From positions 1-9,550 of the forward strand of contig JAQBZS010000199.1 of assembly GCA_027622115.1 (NCBI GenBank): a DNA stretch of 9,550 bases, read 5' to 3'. Positions 1 through 7,292 of this stretch are shown in pieces (within the stretch, counting starts at the first letter, position 1; each line of letters starts with the position of its first letter). Made by a program: the position numbers and the translations under genes. This DNA is from Planctomycetota bacterium (GTDB lineage: Bacteria > Planctomycetota > Planctomycetia > Planctomycetales > Planctomycetaceae). The notes under the pieces were generated by a model. That model saw only the letters and a program-made list of their open reading frames with translations, searched no databases and was not told the DNA's origin.

Positions 1-1
1 A

Positions 2-1528
2 AGTCGATTACTGCTGAGTGCCCTGTGGGTTGTGGTCAACGTCTCGTCCACGAATATTTCGGCGCAACAGCCCTCCGCCGTCGATGTGGCAAGGTTACTG
101 GAAAAGGCGATCGGCGACAGCGTGGAACAGGCCGAACGTGCCGTTGTCAGCATTGCTCGCGTCAAACGCGAACGACCGGCGGCCAACAAGGTCAACGATC
201 TCATCGAACCGCGTGATCCGTTCGACACCAGCGACGATCCCGGCAGTCTCGATTTCGTCCCGGACGATTTCGCGTCCGGAGTCGTGGTGACCGTCGAGTT
301 GGCGAATGGGCGTTCGGCTCCCATGGTGCTCACGAATTACCATGCGGTTCGCGGCGGACCCAGCACGCTCAACGCCAACAGCAAGTCGCGTCTGTTCGTT
401 CGATTTCCGACTCGCCACACAATCGAAGCCACGATCATCGCGGCCGATCCACGCAGCGACCTGGCCGTCTTGTGGATTCCGGCGGATCAACTGCCGGGAA
501 AGCCGGCCGATTTGCCAGCGTTTCGCATCAACAACGCTCCGGAGATTCGCAAAGCCCAATTCGTGGTGACCTTGGGTAATCCGTACGCGATCGCTCGCGA
601 TGGGCAGGCCAGCGTCAGTTGGGGAATGATCAGCAATATCACTCGCAGACCGGCGGCGTTGGGTTCACCCTTCGATGAAGACGTACGGATGCGGGAAACG
701 ATTCATCATCTCGGGAATCTGCTGCACGTGGATACACGGCTGAATCTCGGAACCAGCGGCGGGGCGCTGATCGATGTCGAAGGGACGTTGATCGGACTCA
801 CCACATCGATGGCCGCGCTGGAGGGCTATGAGAAAAGTGCGGGTTATGCCATCCCGCTGGACGAAGCCACGATCCGCATCGTGCGAGATCTGGCTCAAGG
901 CCACGAAGTGGAATACGGCTTTCTTGGGATTTCGCCCGTCAACGTGCAGCCCCGTGGGATCGGCGGGCAACCTGTGGCGGTTAAAATTCAACAGGTCTAT
1001 GCGGATTCACCCGCTCATGAATACGGCATCGAAATCGACGACATCGTCACCGCTGTCAACGGTCAGCCGATCTACGACAAGTCGGATTTGATGCGGCTGG
1101 TGGCCCTGATTGCACCCGGCGGCTACGCACGGCTCACGGTCTGGCGCGGCGGCAAGCAGTTGAGCGCGCCGGTGGCCGTCAAGTTGGCCAAGTGGCCAGT
1201 CTCCGACAGCGATGGCATCATCGCGACGAACCTACAATCGTATTATCGGCTGCGACGCGGTTTGGCCGTGGACTATGCCACCGGTCGTCGCGAGTACGTG
1301 CCTCGCCCATTCCGCTTTCACAAGGCCGTTGCCGTGCGTGCGATTGATCCGGCGAGTCCGTTGGCCAAGCAGCTTGAGATTGGTCAGTTCATTACGCATG
1401 TCGAGAACCACGCCGTTTCAACGCCGCAGCAGTATCATGCGGAACTCGACAAGTTGACCGGCCGGGCCGTCGAGTTGACGGTGTCCGAGGGCCGGCAGCG
1501 CCGCAACATCACGCTCCCCGCGAATTGA
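2..1528 (+). CDS. HtrA/DegP-like secreted serine protease with two PDZ-type domains, 5' end cut by window edge
   Basis: The frame is open to the left edge. The residues before the GTG at 32 (SRLLLSALWVVV) form the hydrophobic core of a signal peptide, followed by a cleavage-like ISA-QQ. The true start therefore lies outside the window and the GTG is internal. Counting from that GTG as residue 1, a trypsin-like S1C domain spans about 35-290 with a complete triad: His104 in TNYHAV, Asp143 in DPRSDLAVL and Ser242 in GTSGG (HtrA proteins usually have GNSGG). A PDZ domain covers about 297-375 (GFLGI, then YADSPAHEYGIEIDDIVTAVNG). A shorter PDZ-like domain covers about 428-486 (DPASPLAKQLEIGQFITHVEN). 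Known family role: cleavage or quality control of envelope proteins, with PDZ domains binding exposed peptides. It lies 3 bases upstream of a DUF2062 gene, probably in the same operon. The family call is firm; the substrate is unknown. Confidence 0.92.
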   Translation, partial: SRLLLSALWVVVNVSSTNISAQQPSAVDVARLLEKAIGDSVEQAERAVVSIARVKRERPAANKVNDLIEPRDPFDTSDDPGSLDFVPDDFASGVVVTVELANGRSAPMVLTNYHAVRGGPSTLNANSKSRLFVRFPTRHTIEATIIAADPRSDLAVLWIPADQLPGKPADLPAFRINNAPEIRKAQFVVTLGNPYAIARDGQASVSWGMISNITRRPAALGSPFDEDVRMRETIHHLGNLLHVDTRLNLGTSGGALIDVEGTLIGLTTSMAALEGYEKSAGYAIPLDEATIRIVRDLAQGHEVEYGFLGISPVNVQPRGIGGQPVAVKIQQVYADSPAHEYGIEIDDIVTAVNGQPIYDKSDLMRLVALIAPGGYARLTVWRGGKQLSAPVAVKLAKWPVSDSDGIIATNLQSYYRLRRGLAVDYATGRREYVPRPFRFHKAVAVRAIDPASPLAKQLEIGQFITHVENHAVSTPQQYHAELDKLTGRAVELTVSEGRQRRNITLPAN

Positions 1529-1531
1529 GAC

Positions 1532-2125
1532 ATGCCACACGAAGAGCAATCCCTTTCCTGGAGAAGCAGCCCGCGCGACATCCTCCGCGCGATGCTGTCA
1601 CTTAACGACTCGCCGCATCGCATCGCGCTCGGAACGGCGATCGGCATGTTCATCGGACTCACGCCGACCGTCGGTATTCAGATGATTCTGGTGATCGTCT
1701 TCGAAGCAATGACGTGGAGGTTTTTTCGATTCAACCGAGTCGCGGCGTTGTTGGCCGTTTACGTTTCGAATCCGGTCACGATGGTTCCGTTGTACTACGC
1801 CTTGTATTGGGTGGGTGCCTTGTTCATACCCGGCACCGCCACGATGGACGACTTTCGTGGAATTTTGCATTACGAGGACTTCGCCGGTTGGTGGTCCACG
1901 ATCGTGGAGTTATTCGTCGGCATTGGAGCCCCGCTGCTGCTCGGCACGGCCATCGTGGCCACGCTCGGAGGTCTGATCACGTACCCGGTGATGCTGCATG
2001 CGGTGACCTCGTTCCGTCAAAAAGCGGAGGCATTCCGCAATCGCCGCGCCGCGACGGTTTCCGGCCCTGCGAAAGACACCGGTGCTGCCACGACGACCGA
2101 CGATGGACCGCAGGATTCGGCTTAG
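1532..2125 (+). CDS. DUF2062 family integral membrane protein
   Basis: This 197-residue protein has the DUF2062 (COG3216-type) pattern. The first hydrophobic segment carries small and aromatic residues in order (G34, G38, F40, G42, P45, G48, Q50), and a SNPVTM motif at 79-84 is followed by a second hydrophobic stretch with YYALYWVGALF. A third hydrophobic region covers about 124-158. The C-terminal tail, about 160-197, is polar and rich in Ala, Thr and Asp, probably cytoplasmic or disordered. The molecular function of DUF2062 is not established; members are inner-membrane proteins, sometimes fused to glycosyltransferases. The ATG lies 3 bases after the protease stop, with no convincing Shine-Dalgarno sequence of its own, so translational coupling to the protease is likely. 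I see no sign of truncation. Confidence 0.85.
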   Translation: MPHEEQSLSWRSSPRDILRAMLSLNDSPHRIALGTAIGMFIGLTPTVGIQMILVIVFEAMTWRFFRFNRVAALLAVYVSNPVTMVPLYYALYWVGALFIPGTATMDDFRGILHYEDFAGWWSTIVELFVGIGAPLLLGTAIVATLGGLITYPVMLHAVTSFRQKAEAFRNRRAATVSGPAKDTGAATTTDDGPQDSA

Positions 2126-2275
2126 CGTGGATGATTCATTTTGCAAGAAAAGTGTGGTTCGATCCACGACGTTGGGCCTACTCATGGTATCGCCCATCGC
2201 GCGAGATGCCTTCGATATCGCCTGCGACATCACGCGAAAGTCCACCGAACGACTGCCGCAAATCGTGAGTGCCTT

Positions 2276-2310
2276 CACGGATTTTTGGATAGTATCCAGC
2301 TTCATCCGTG
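2276..2310. promoter_or_regulatory. Nested inverted repeat (possible operator, leader hairpin or terminator) upstream of the giant kinase gene
   Basis: Outer arms CACGGAT (2276-2282) and ATCCGTG (2304-2310) are perfect complements. They enclose a 13-base perfect palindrome, TGGATAGTATCCA (2286-2298). The structure lies 150 bases after the DUF2062 stop and 56 bases before the kinase start, so it could end the upstream transcript or regulate the kinase gene. There is no T-run after it, which argues against a simple intrinsic terminator. The complementarity is seen directly; any function is inference. Confidence 0.45.
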
Positions 2311-2322
2311 TCGCACTGCAAC

Positions 2323-2341
2323 TCCGATCTTCGTAATCGGA
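2323..2341. repeat. Small stem-loop directly upstream of the kinase gene
   Basis: TCCGAT (2323-2328) pairs with ATCGGA (2336-2341) across a 7-base loop. It overlaps the TAA at 2334-2336 that closes the kinase reading frame upstream, and the purine-rich GGAAGGGG just after it sits about 20 bases before the TTG start. It may be part of the kinase mRNA leader. A 6-bp stem is weak evidence on its own. Confidence 0.3.
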
Positions 2342-2366
2342 AGGGGATACGGCCAACGACGTCGAC

Positions 2367-5300
2367 TTGCTCGACGACGAACACGACGAAATCTCGAAAG
2401 CGACGACGGTGAAAGAACAGGCCGAAAACACCGTGCGGATCGGTGGTTTTGAACTCATCAATCAGCGCACGGCAAACTCGCTGGGTGTTGTGTTCGAGGC
2501 CGTGGACGCGAATTCCGGTGACGTTGTTGAATTGCGAACGCTGCGTGGGGTTGTTGACGCACCGATTCTCCGAACCGCGTTGGTTCGTCGACTGAAGCTT
2601 GTGGCCCTGTTGCGACATTCCGCTGTGTTGCGATTGCGGCACGTGGACTGGGATGCCGATCCGCCGTTCTATGTCGTTGATGATCCCGGGCGACGTTCCC
2701 TGCAAGACGCGGGCGAATTGGATTCTTCGTTTGCGGCTCGTGCGCCGCTTGAAATTGCTCGGCAAATCGCCGAGGGGCTGGCCGACGCACATCGCATGGG
2801 TTGCGTGCATGGACACGTCGATGCGGACAACATTTGGATGAATGATGGTCCAAAGCTCGACTTGATGGCGCGGTTCAGCCTCGCGGAATCGACGATTGAG
2901 GCATCCGACCCAGATCCTGCGGAAGACATTCGCGGATTGGGTCGCGTGTTGTATTGGCTGACGACCGGCAAACCGCTCCCATCGGCGTTGTCCGAGACGA
3001 TCGCCGAGAGCGAACAGTCGGTTACGGACTCATCGGCGTTGGAAGGAACCGTTGCCGAGACGCCCGCCGACGCAACCGTTCACGCGTTATCTCTGATCCG
3101 CGAGATGGTTGCTGATGACGCGGAACTGCGACCCACGGCCCGGCAAGTGGCCGATCGTCTGACGGCAATCCTCGGCACGTCGGCAATTGCTCTTGAGGCG
3201 ACCGACGCTGTGGATGTCGGATCCGTCACCGCCGACTATGTATCCGGCATCGACTCGGCGACTGGCCACGATTCGGACGATCTGGCGGCCACCACGAATT
3301 TCGAGCCGCAATCGCTGGATGGTCCGCCGACGCAACTCGGGCGGTTTCGCATCATCGAGGAACTCGGCAAGGGCGGCATGGGAACCGTCTATCGGGCCGA
3401 GGATCTGGCCGACGGCAGCATCGTGGCGCTCAAAACGCAGCACGCGCATATCGCGGCGAGTCCTCGGGCGCGCGGGCGGTTTCTCAAGGAAACTCGGCTG
3501 CTTGCGAGGCTGAACAACCCGTATGTGACTCGGCTGATCGAAGTGAACGAGGATCGCGGGATCCTCTTTTTTGCCCTGGAATTCGTGGAAGGTGAATCCG
3601 CCGCCGATCATCTGAAGCAACACGGCGCGTTCGACGAACCGCGGGCGTTGGCCATATTTCGCGATGTCGCCCGAGCGTTGATCGATGCGCACGAACAAGG
3701 CATCGTGCATCGAGACGTGAAGCCGGAAAACATTCTGCTGGTGCGCAGCGAATCGGCGGATCCCTCCGCGCCTCATGCCAAACTGGCGGACTTCGGACTG
3801 GCTCGGCAAATCGAACAATCCGAGTCACTGAATCTGACGACTGAAGGCTCAATCCTCGGCACACCGCTGTACATGTCGCCGGAACAATGCTCGGGTTCGA
3901 AGGAGATCGATGCGCGATCCGACGTCTATGCGATGGGAGCAACGCTGTTTCACTTGCTAGCCGGACGCCCGCCGTTCAAGGCGAACAGCGTCACGCAGAT
4001 TATCGGCTTGCATCTCAATGAACCGCCGCCGCCGTTGGTGGGCATCGACGCCAAGCTCAGCGATCGAGTGGCTCGGATCGTGATGAAATCGCTGGCGAAG
4101 GATCCCAATGACCGCTTCCAAAACGCGGCTGAGTTTCTGGAAGAAGTGGACCGACTGGTGCGGGGCGAGTCCACGTCGATCGCCGTCCACCCACAACTGC
4201 CGCCGGCGGCCGAGCAGCAGAAGTTCATGGAATTCAAGTTCTCGTGGGATCTCCAGGCCTCCCCCGCCGAATTGTGGCCGTACGCGTCCAACACGGACCG
4301 CTTCAATCGTGCGATGGGTTTGCCAGCGGCTCGGTTTCGCTCGGAACCCTGCCCGGCAACCGGAGGAGTCCGCCGTTACGGCGAGACCAAGATCGCCAGC
4401 ATGTGGATTCGCTGGGAAGAGCATCCGTTCGAGTGGATCGAAGGTCGACGATTCGGCGTGCTGCGGGAGTTCAGCCACGGCCCGTTCGCGTGGTTCATTT
4501 CCACCACCGAGCTGTCCGAGCGGCCGACCGGCGGCACGAAATTGACTCACGCCTTCCGAATTCTGCCGAGCGGTTGGCTGGGAAGACTCGTGACCAAAAT
4601 GCAGATGGGGCGACAAACTCAGCGGTCGCTCGAACGCGTGTATCGACACATCGACCGCATCGTGTGTGATTCCCGTGCGAAGCCGCGGTTGGCGGATGCG
4701 TTCGAAGACCCTGTGAAACTCTCCGCGTCCAGGCTGCGGCGCCTGGACGAGCGGGTCGCGGGCGTGGTGTCGGCGGGCGTGCAGCCGACAGCGATTGAAC
4801 GATTGCAACAGTTCTTGGTCGAAGCCCCCGATCTGGAAGTCGATCGGATCCGACCAATCGCGTTGGCCAAGCGGCTGGGGCTCGAAGCCAACGAATTGAT
4901 CGACGCGTGCCTAGTGTGTGCGAAGCACGGTGTGCTGCGGATGTTATGGGACGTCGTCTGCCCGGTTTGTCGCGTCGCATCCGAGGTCCGTAACACGTTG
5001 AAGGTGATCGAAGCGCACGCACATTGCGAAGCCTGCAATCTGGATTTTGACTCGGACTTCTCCGAGGCCGTCGAACTGATCTTCAGCGTGCATCCTGAGA
5101 TCCGCTCGGTGACGACCGGGACGTATTGTGTCGGCGGTCCGGGCCTGTTCCCGCACGTCGTGGCTCAATCGCGAATCCGCTCGCAGGAACGCATTCATTG
5201 GGCACTGACCTTGAAGGCGGGTGCGTATCGCGTTCGCAGCCCGCAGTTGCCATACGTGCTCAACCTGCAAGTTGATCCCGGCGGCGAGACTCGCCAATGG

Positions 5301-6038
5301 GATTGCACGCTTGGAACCGAACGACCACGGGAGTCACCACCGTTGCGCTCTGGCCGGCAATCGATCTCGTTTAACAATGACTCACCGCACGAATTGCAGA
5401 TTCGAATCGAACGCACGGTCGCTCGCGACGACGCGTTGACTGCGGCGCGGGCGGCGTCGCTGGCACGATTCCGCGAAATGTTTCCCGGTGAAGTGTTGAC
5501 GCTCGGCCAATTGGCAAACGTGGCTCGCGTGACGTTCCTGGCCGTGGAACTCGGAGCCGTGGACGAGCTGTACGCCTCGCGCGGTGACGGCGAAACATTT
5601 GCCGTGATCCACGATTGCCTGCGACTCATCGACGATCGCGTGCGCGAAGCCGGAGGTGCCGTCGTGAAGATCGTGGGTAACGGCGTGCTGGCCTCGTTCA
5701 ACGACCCCGCCGACGCCCTGGCATTGAGCTTGTCGCTGCCCGATGTTTTTCGAAAGTCGAAGTCGACAGCCGGTCTTCCACCGCGAATCGCAATCCATTG
5801 CGGCGACGCCATGCTGACCACAATGAACGATCGTTTGGACTATTTCGGCCAGAGCGTGAACACGGTCTTCCGAGCGCTGGAACGAGCCGGTGATTGGGAA
5901 TTGCTGCTCACGCAGTCCGTCGCGGACGATCCCGTCGTGGCCGACCGACTGGAATCCGACCCACATCCATTGGAGTTGGTCGGCCGAACGGGTGCGGGAG
6001 GCGAAGTCCTGCATCGCATTCATTTCGGTCCGACTTGA
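2367..6038 (+). CDS. Giant signalling protein: pseudokinase, Ser/Thr kinase, SRPBCC-like domain, DUF5939-like zinc ribbon, degenerate class III cyclase domain
   Basis: About 1,223 residues and no membrane span, so cytoplasmic. Residues 25-270 are a kinase fold with lost motifs: the AxK Lys is Arg57, HRD is HGH (148-150), DFG is RFS (169-171). Residues 326-598 are an apparently active Hanks-type kinase: GKGGMG loop (334-339), Lys356, HRDVKPEN (Asp450, Lys452, Asn455), DFG (475-477), SPE (504-506). Residues 618-768 look SRPBCC-like. Residues 790-1015 match the DUF5939 type, with a zinc ribbon C865/C868 and C887/C890. Residues 1052-1220 are a class III cyclase homology domain with Lys1101, Asp1158, Asn1165 and Arg1169 kept, but Glu1061 and Asn1105 where metal-binding Asp is expected. 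The expected activity is protein Ser/Thr phosphorylation; cAMP synthesis is doubtful. The frame opens after TAA 2334-2336 and has no early ATG: TTG 2367 and GTG 2409 are the options, neither with a well-spaced ribosome binding site. Confidence 0.9.
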   Translation: MLDDEHDEISKATTVKEQAENTVRIGGFELINQRTANSLGVVFEAVDANSGDVVELRTLRGVVDAPILRTALVRRLKLVALLRHSAVLRLRHVDWDADPPFYVVDDPGRRSLQDAGELDSSFAARAPLEIARQIAEGLADAHRMGCVHGHVDADNIWMNDGPKLDLMARFSLAESTIEASDPDPAEDIRGLGRVLYWLTTGKPLPSALSETIAESEQSVTDSSALEGTVAETPADATVHALSLIREMVADDAELRPTARQVADRLTAILGTSAIALEATDAVDVGSVTADYVSGIDSATGHDSDDLAATTNFEPQSLDGPPTQLGRFRIIEELGKGGMGTVYRAEDLADGSIVALKTQHAHIAASPRARGRFLKETRLLARLNNPYVTRLIEVNEDRGILFFALEFVEGESAADHLKQHGAFDEPRALAIFRDVARALIDAHEQGIVHRDVKPENILLVRSESADPSAPHAKLADFGLARQIEQSESLNLTTEGSILGTPLYMSPEQCSGSKEIDARSDVYAMGATLFHLLAGRPPFKANSVTQIIGLHLNEPPPPLVGIDAKLSDRVARIVMKSLAKDPNDRFQNAAEFLEEVDRLVRGESTSIAVHPQLPPAAEQQKFMEFKFSWDLQASPAELWPYASNTDRFNRAMGLPAARFRSEPCPATGGVRRYGETKIASMWIRWEEHPFEWIEGRRFGVLREFSHGPFAWFISTTELSERPTGGTKLTHAFRILPSGWLGRLVTKMQMGRQTQRSLERVYRHIDRIVCDSRAKPRLADAFEDPVKLSASRLRRLDERVAGVVSAGVQPTAIERLQQFLVEAPDLEVDRIRPIALAKRLGLEANELIDACLVCAKHGVLRMLWDVVCPVCRVASEVRNTLKVIEAHAHCEACNLDFDSDFSEAVELIFSVHPEIRSVTTGTYCVGGPGLFPHVVAQSRIRSQERIHWALTLKAGAYRVRSPQLPYVLNLQVDPGGETRQWDCTLGTERPRESPPLRSGRQSISFNNDSPHELQIRIERTVARDDALTAARAASLARFREMFPGEVLTLGQLANVARVTFLAVELGAVDELYASRGDGETFAVIHDCLRLIDDRVREAGGAVVKIVGNGVLASFNDPADALALSLSLPDVFRKSKSTAGLPPRIAIHCGDAMLTTMNDRLDYFGQSVNTVFRALERAGDWELLLTQSVADDPVVADRLESDPHPLELVGRTGAGGEVLHRIHFGPT

Positions 6039-6042
6039 ACCG

Positions 6043-6076
6043 AATCGGCAAAAAAGTTGGCCCGAGATTGCCGATT
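6043..6076 (+). terminator. Possible transcription end or mRNA-stability hairpin after the kinase gene
   Basis: AATCGGCAA (6043-6051) and TTGCCGATT (6068-6076) form a perfect 9-bp stem with a 16-base loop, starting 5 bases after the kinase stop. No clear T-run follows, so it is not a classic intrinsic terminator. The position fits a 3' end structure separating the kinase transcript from the next gene. Confidence 0.35.
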
Positions 6077-6094
6077 ATTCCGATTGAGCAAGGT

Positions 6095-6105
6095 GTAACG
6101 GTTAC
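6095..6105. promoter_or_regulatory. Short palindrome upstream of the DUF6666-like gene
   Basis: GTAAC-G-GTTAC is a perfect 11-base dyad centred 61 bases before the ATG at 6161, in the 122-base gap between the kinase and the secreted protein. Size and position would suit an operator, but a short dyad like this can occur by chance and I see no convincing -35/-10 pair beside it. Confidence 0.2.
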
Positions 6106-6160
6106 GGGGCCGGGAGTCTTTTTCATCGACCCCGCCCGCGCCTCTCATTCGAGACGACCC

Positions 6161-7216
6161 ATGCACCGCATCGTTCCGGCAACCCTATTGGTGATTTTCA
6201 CGGCTTTGGTCAACACGGCCCAAAGCGACGACTTGGACCGCAAGCCGGATTTCGTGGGATCGGTCTTCCAACCGGTCGCCGATGATCGCCCCTATGAATC
6301 GATCGTCGATGATTCGGTCACGGAACCCCCAATCTACTACGACCCAACCGCTCCTCCGCCCCAAATGGAAACGTGCGACGAGTGTCGATGCGGTTCGAAC
6401 TGTCGGACATCTTGGTACGAGAACTTGTCCGTGTTCATCGGGCTGGAGGGCTCGAAGCAACCGCAGGAATTCGGCGTCAACGCACACTTTGGCGGTCGAA
6501 CGTCCGTGAATTGGGGCATCCCACTGTTCCACGGTCTCGGATTACAGGTTGGTACGGCAATCACTTACACGGACAACGCGGTTCAGGTGTTCGAGCGCGT
6601 CGGCGAAGTCTCGGGTCGCTCGCAAAACTACACCACCGTCGGGCTGTTCCAACGCACCGATTTTGGCCTGACGTGGGGAGCCGCCTATGACTTTCTGTTT
6701 CAGGATTACTACAGCGAAGTGCATCTCGGTCAGTGGCGAATGAAGATCGGCCAGGAACTGGGACAAGACGATGAATTCGGACTGAAATTCGCCCTGCCGC
6801 AACGAAACGACAACGCGGGAGTATTCATCTATCCCGTCACGCTCAAGCCGATCGCACAAGGGAGTGCTTATTGGCGACATTCGTGGGAAAGTGGCACGCA
6901 GACGATTTTATGGCTGGGCATGGCCGAAGGATTCGGCCAACGAAACCTGGCATTCGAGGCACTGTTCGGTGATTCCAGGGCGAGAGCGGCCGACGAACGA
7001 TTTTTGTTCGGAGCAGAGATTCACGCCCCATTGAACGACCACTTTGCAATCTTCGGACAGGCCAATTTCATTTTGCCCGCAGACACCGGCACGGTCGATG
7101 CGTTCTTGGGAATCGTCTACCACTTTGGCGGCGGCGCTCGGCGAGCCAAGCAGCGACAATTCGCCCCGGCGTTTGAAGTGGCCAACAGCACCTCATTCTC
7201 GGTCGACCTGCGCTGA
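6161..7216 (+). CDS. Secreted beta-rich protein resembling planctomycete DUF6666
   Basis: The ATG at 6161 gives 351 residues beginning with a clear signal peptide (MHRIVPATLLVIFTALVNTA, cleavage near AQS-DD). The frame is open further upstream, but that stretch overlaps the kinase gene and reads as its shadow. After an acidic, proline-rich linker (about 23-70) comes a cysteine cluster, CDECRCGSNC (C72, C75, C77, C81). Residues 86-325 show alternating hydrophobic and aromatic strands (YENLSVFIGLEG, FGVNAHFGGR, GLQVGTAITY, VDAFLGIVYHFGG), as in an outer-membrane barrel or surface beta protein. The pattern resembles DUF6666, a planctomycete family of unknown function; I assign it from memory, not a search. 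A weak GAG precedes the start. The gene converges with the permease gene, 76 bases apart, and I see no convincing terminator there. Its role is unknown. Confidence 0.8.
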   Translation: MHRIVPATLLVIFTALVNTAQSDDLDRKPDFVGSVFQPVADDRPYESIVDDSVTEPPIYYDPTAPPPQMETCDECRCGSNCRTSWYENLSVFIGLEGSKQPQEFGVNAHFGGRTSVNWGIPLFHGLGLQVGTAITYTDNAVQVFERVGEVSGRSQNYTTVGLFQRTDFGLTWGAAYDFLFQDYYSEVHLGQWRMKIGQELGQDDEFGLKFALPQRNDNAGVFIYPVTLKPIAQGSAYWRHSWESGTQTILWLGMAEGFGQRNLAFEALFGDSRARAADERFLFGAEIHAPLNDHFAIFGQANFILPADTGTVDAFLGIVYHFGGGARRAKQRQFAPAFEVANSTSFSVDLR

Positions 7217-7292
7217 GAAAGCATGGTTCAATGCGGGTTCATTCGCGGCGAAGAAATTCTCATCTGCCGCTCTCGTTGATCCTGCCGACCCG

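Noticed and set aside
95..559. A minus-strand ORF inside the protease gene
   Set aside because: Antisense to the conserved protease domain and without recognisable features.
2082..2452. Small plus-strand ORFs in the gap between the DUF2062 gene and the kinase gene
   Set aside because: They overlap both neighbouring genes, lack ribosome binding sites and show no protein-like pattern.
3957..4808. A 283-codon minus-strand ORF inside the kinase gene
   Set aside because: Arg/His-rich antisense shadow of the kinase and SRPBCC-like domains, with no motif of its own.
5520..6038. Calling the C-terminal domain an active adenylate cyclase
   Set aside because: Both metal-binding Asp positions are substituted (Glu1061, Asn1105), so activity on its own cannot be claimed.
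5894..6160. A longer N-terminus for the secreted DUF6666-like protein
   Set aside because: It overlaps the kinase gene in another frame, reads as Arg-rich shadow, and would bury a clear signal peptide that begins at the ATG 6161.
7217..7292. A bidirectional terminator between the convergent genes
   Set aside because: Only very short dyads are present (TTCGC-G-GCGAA, GCAT/ATGC) and no T-run, so there is not enough to call a terminator.
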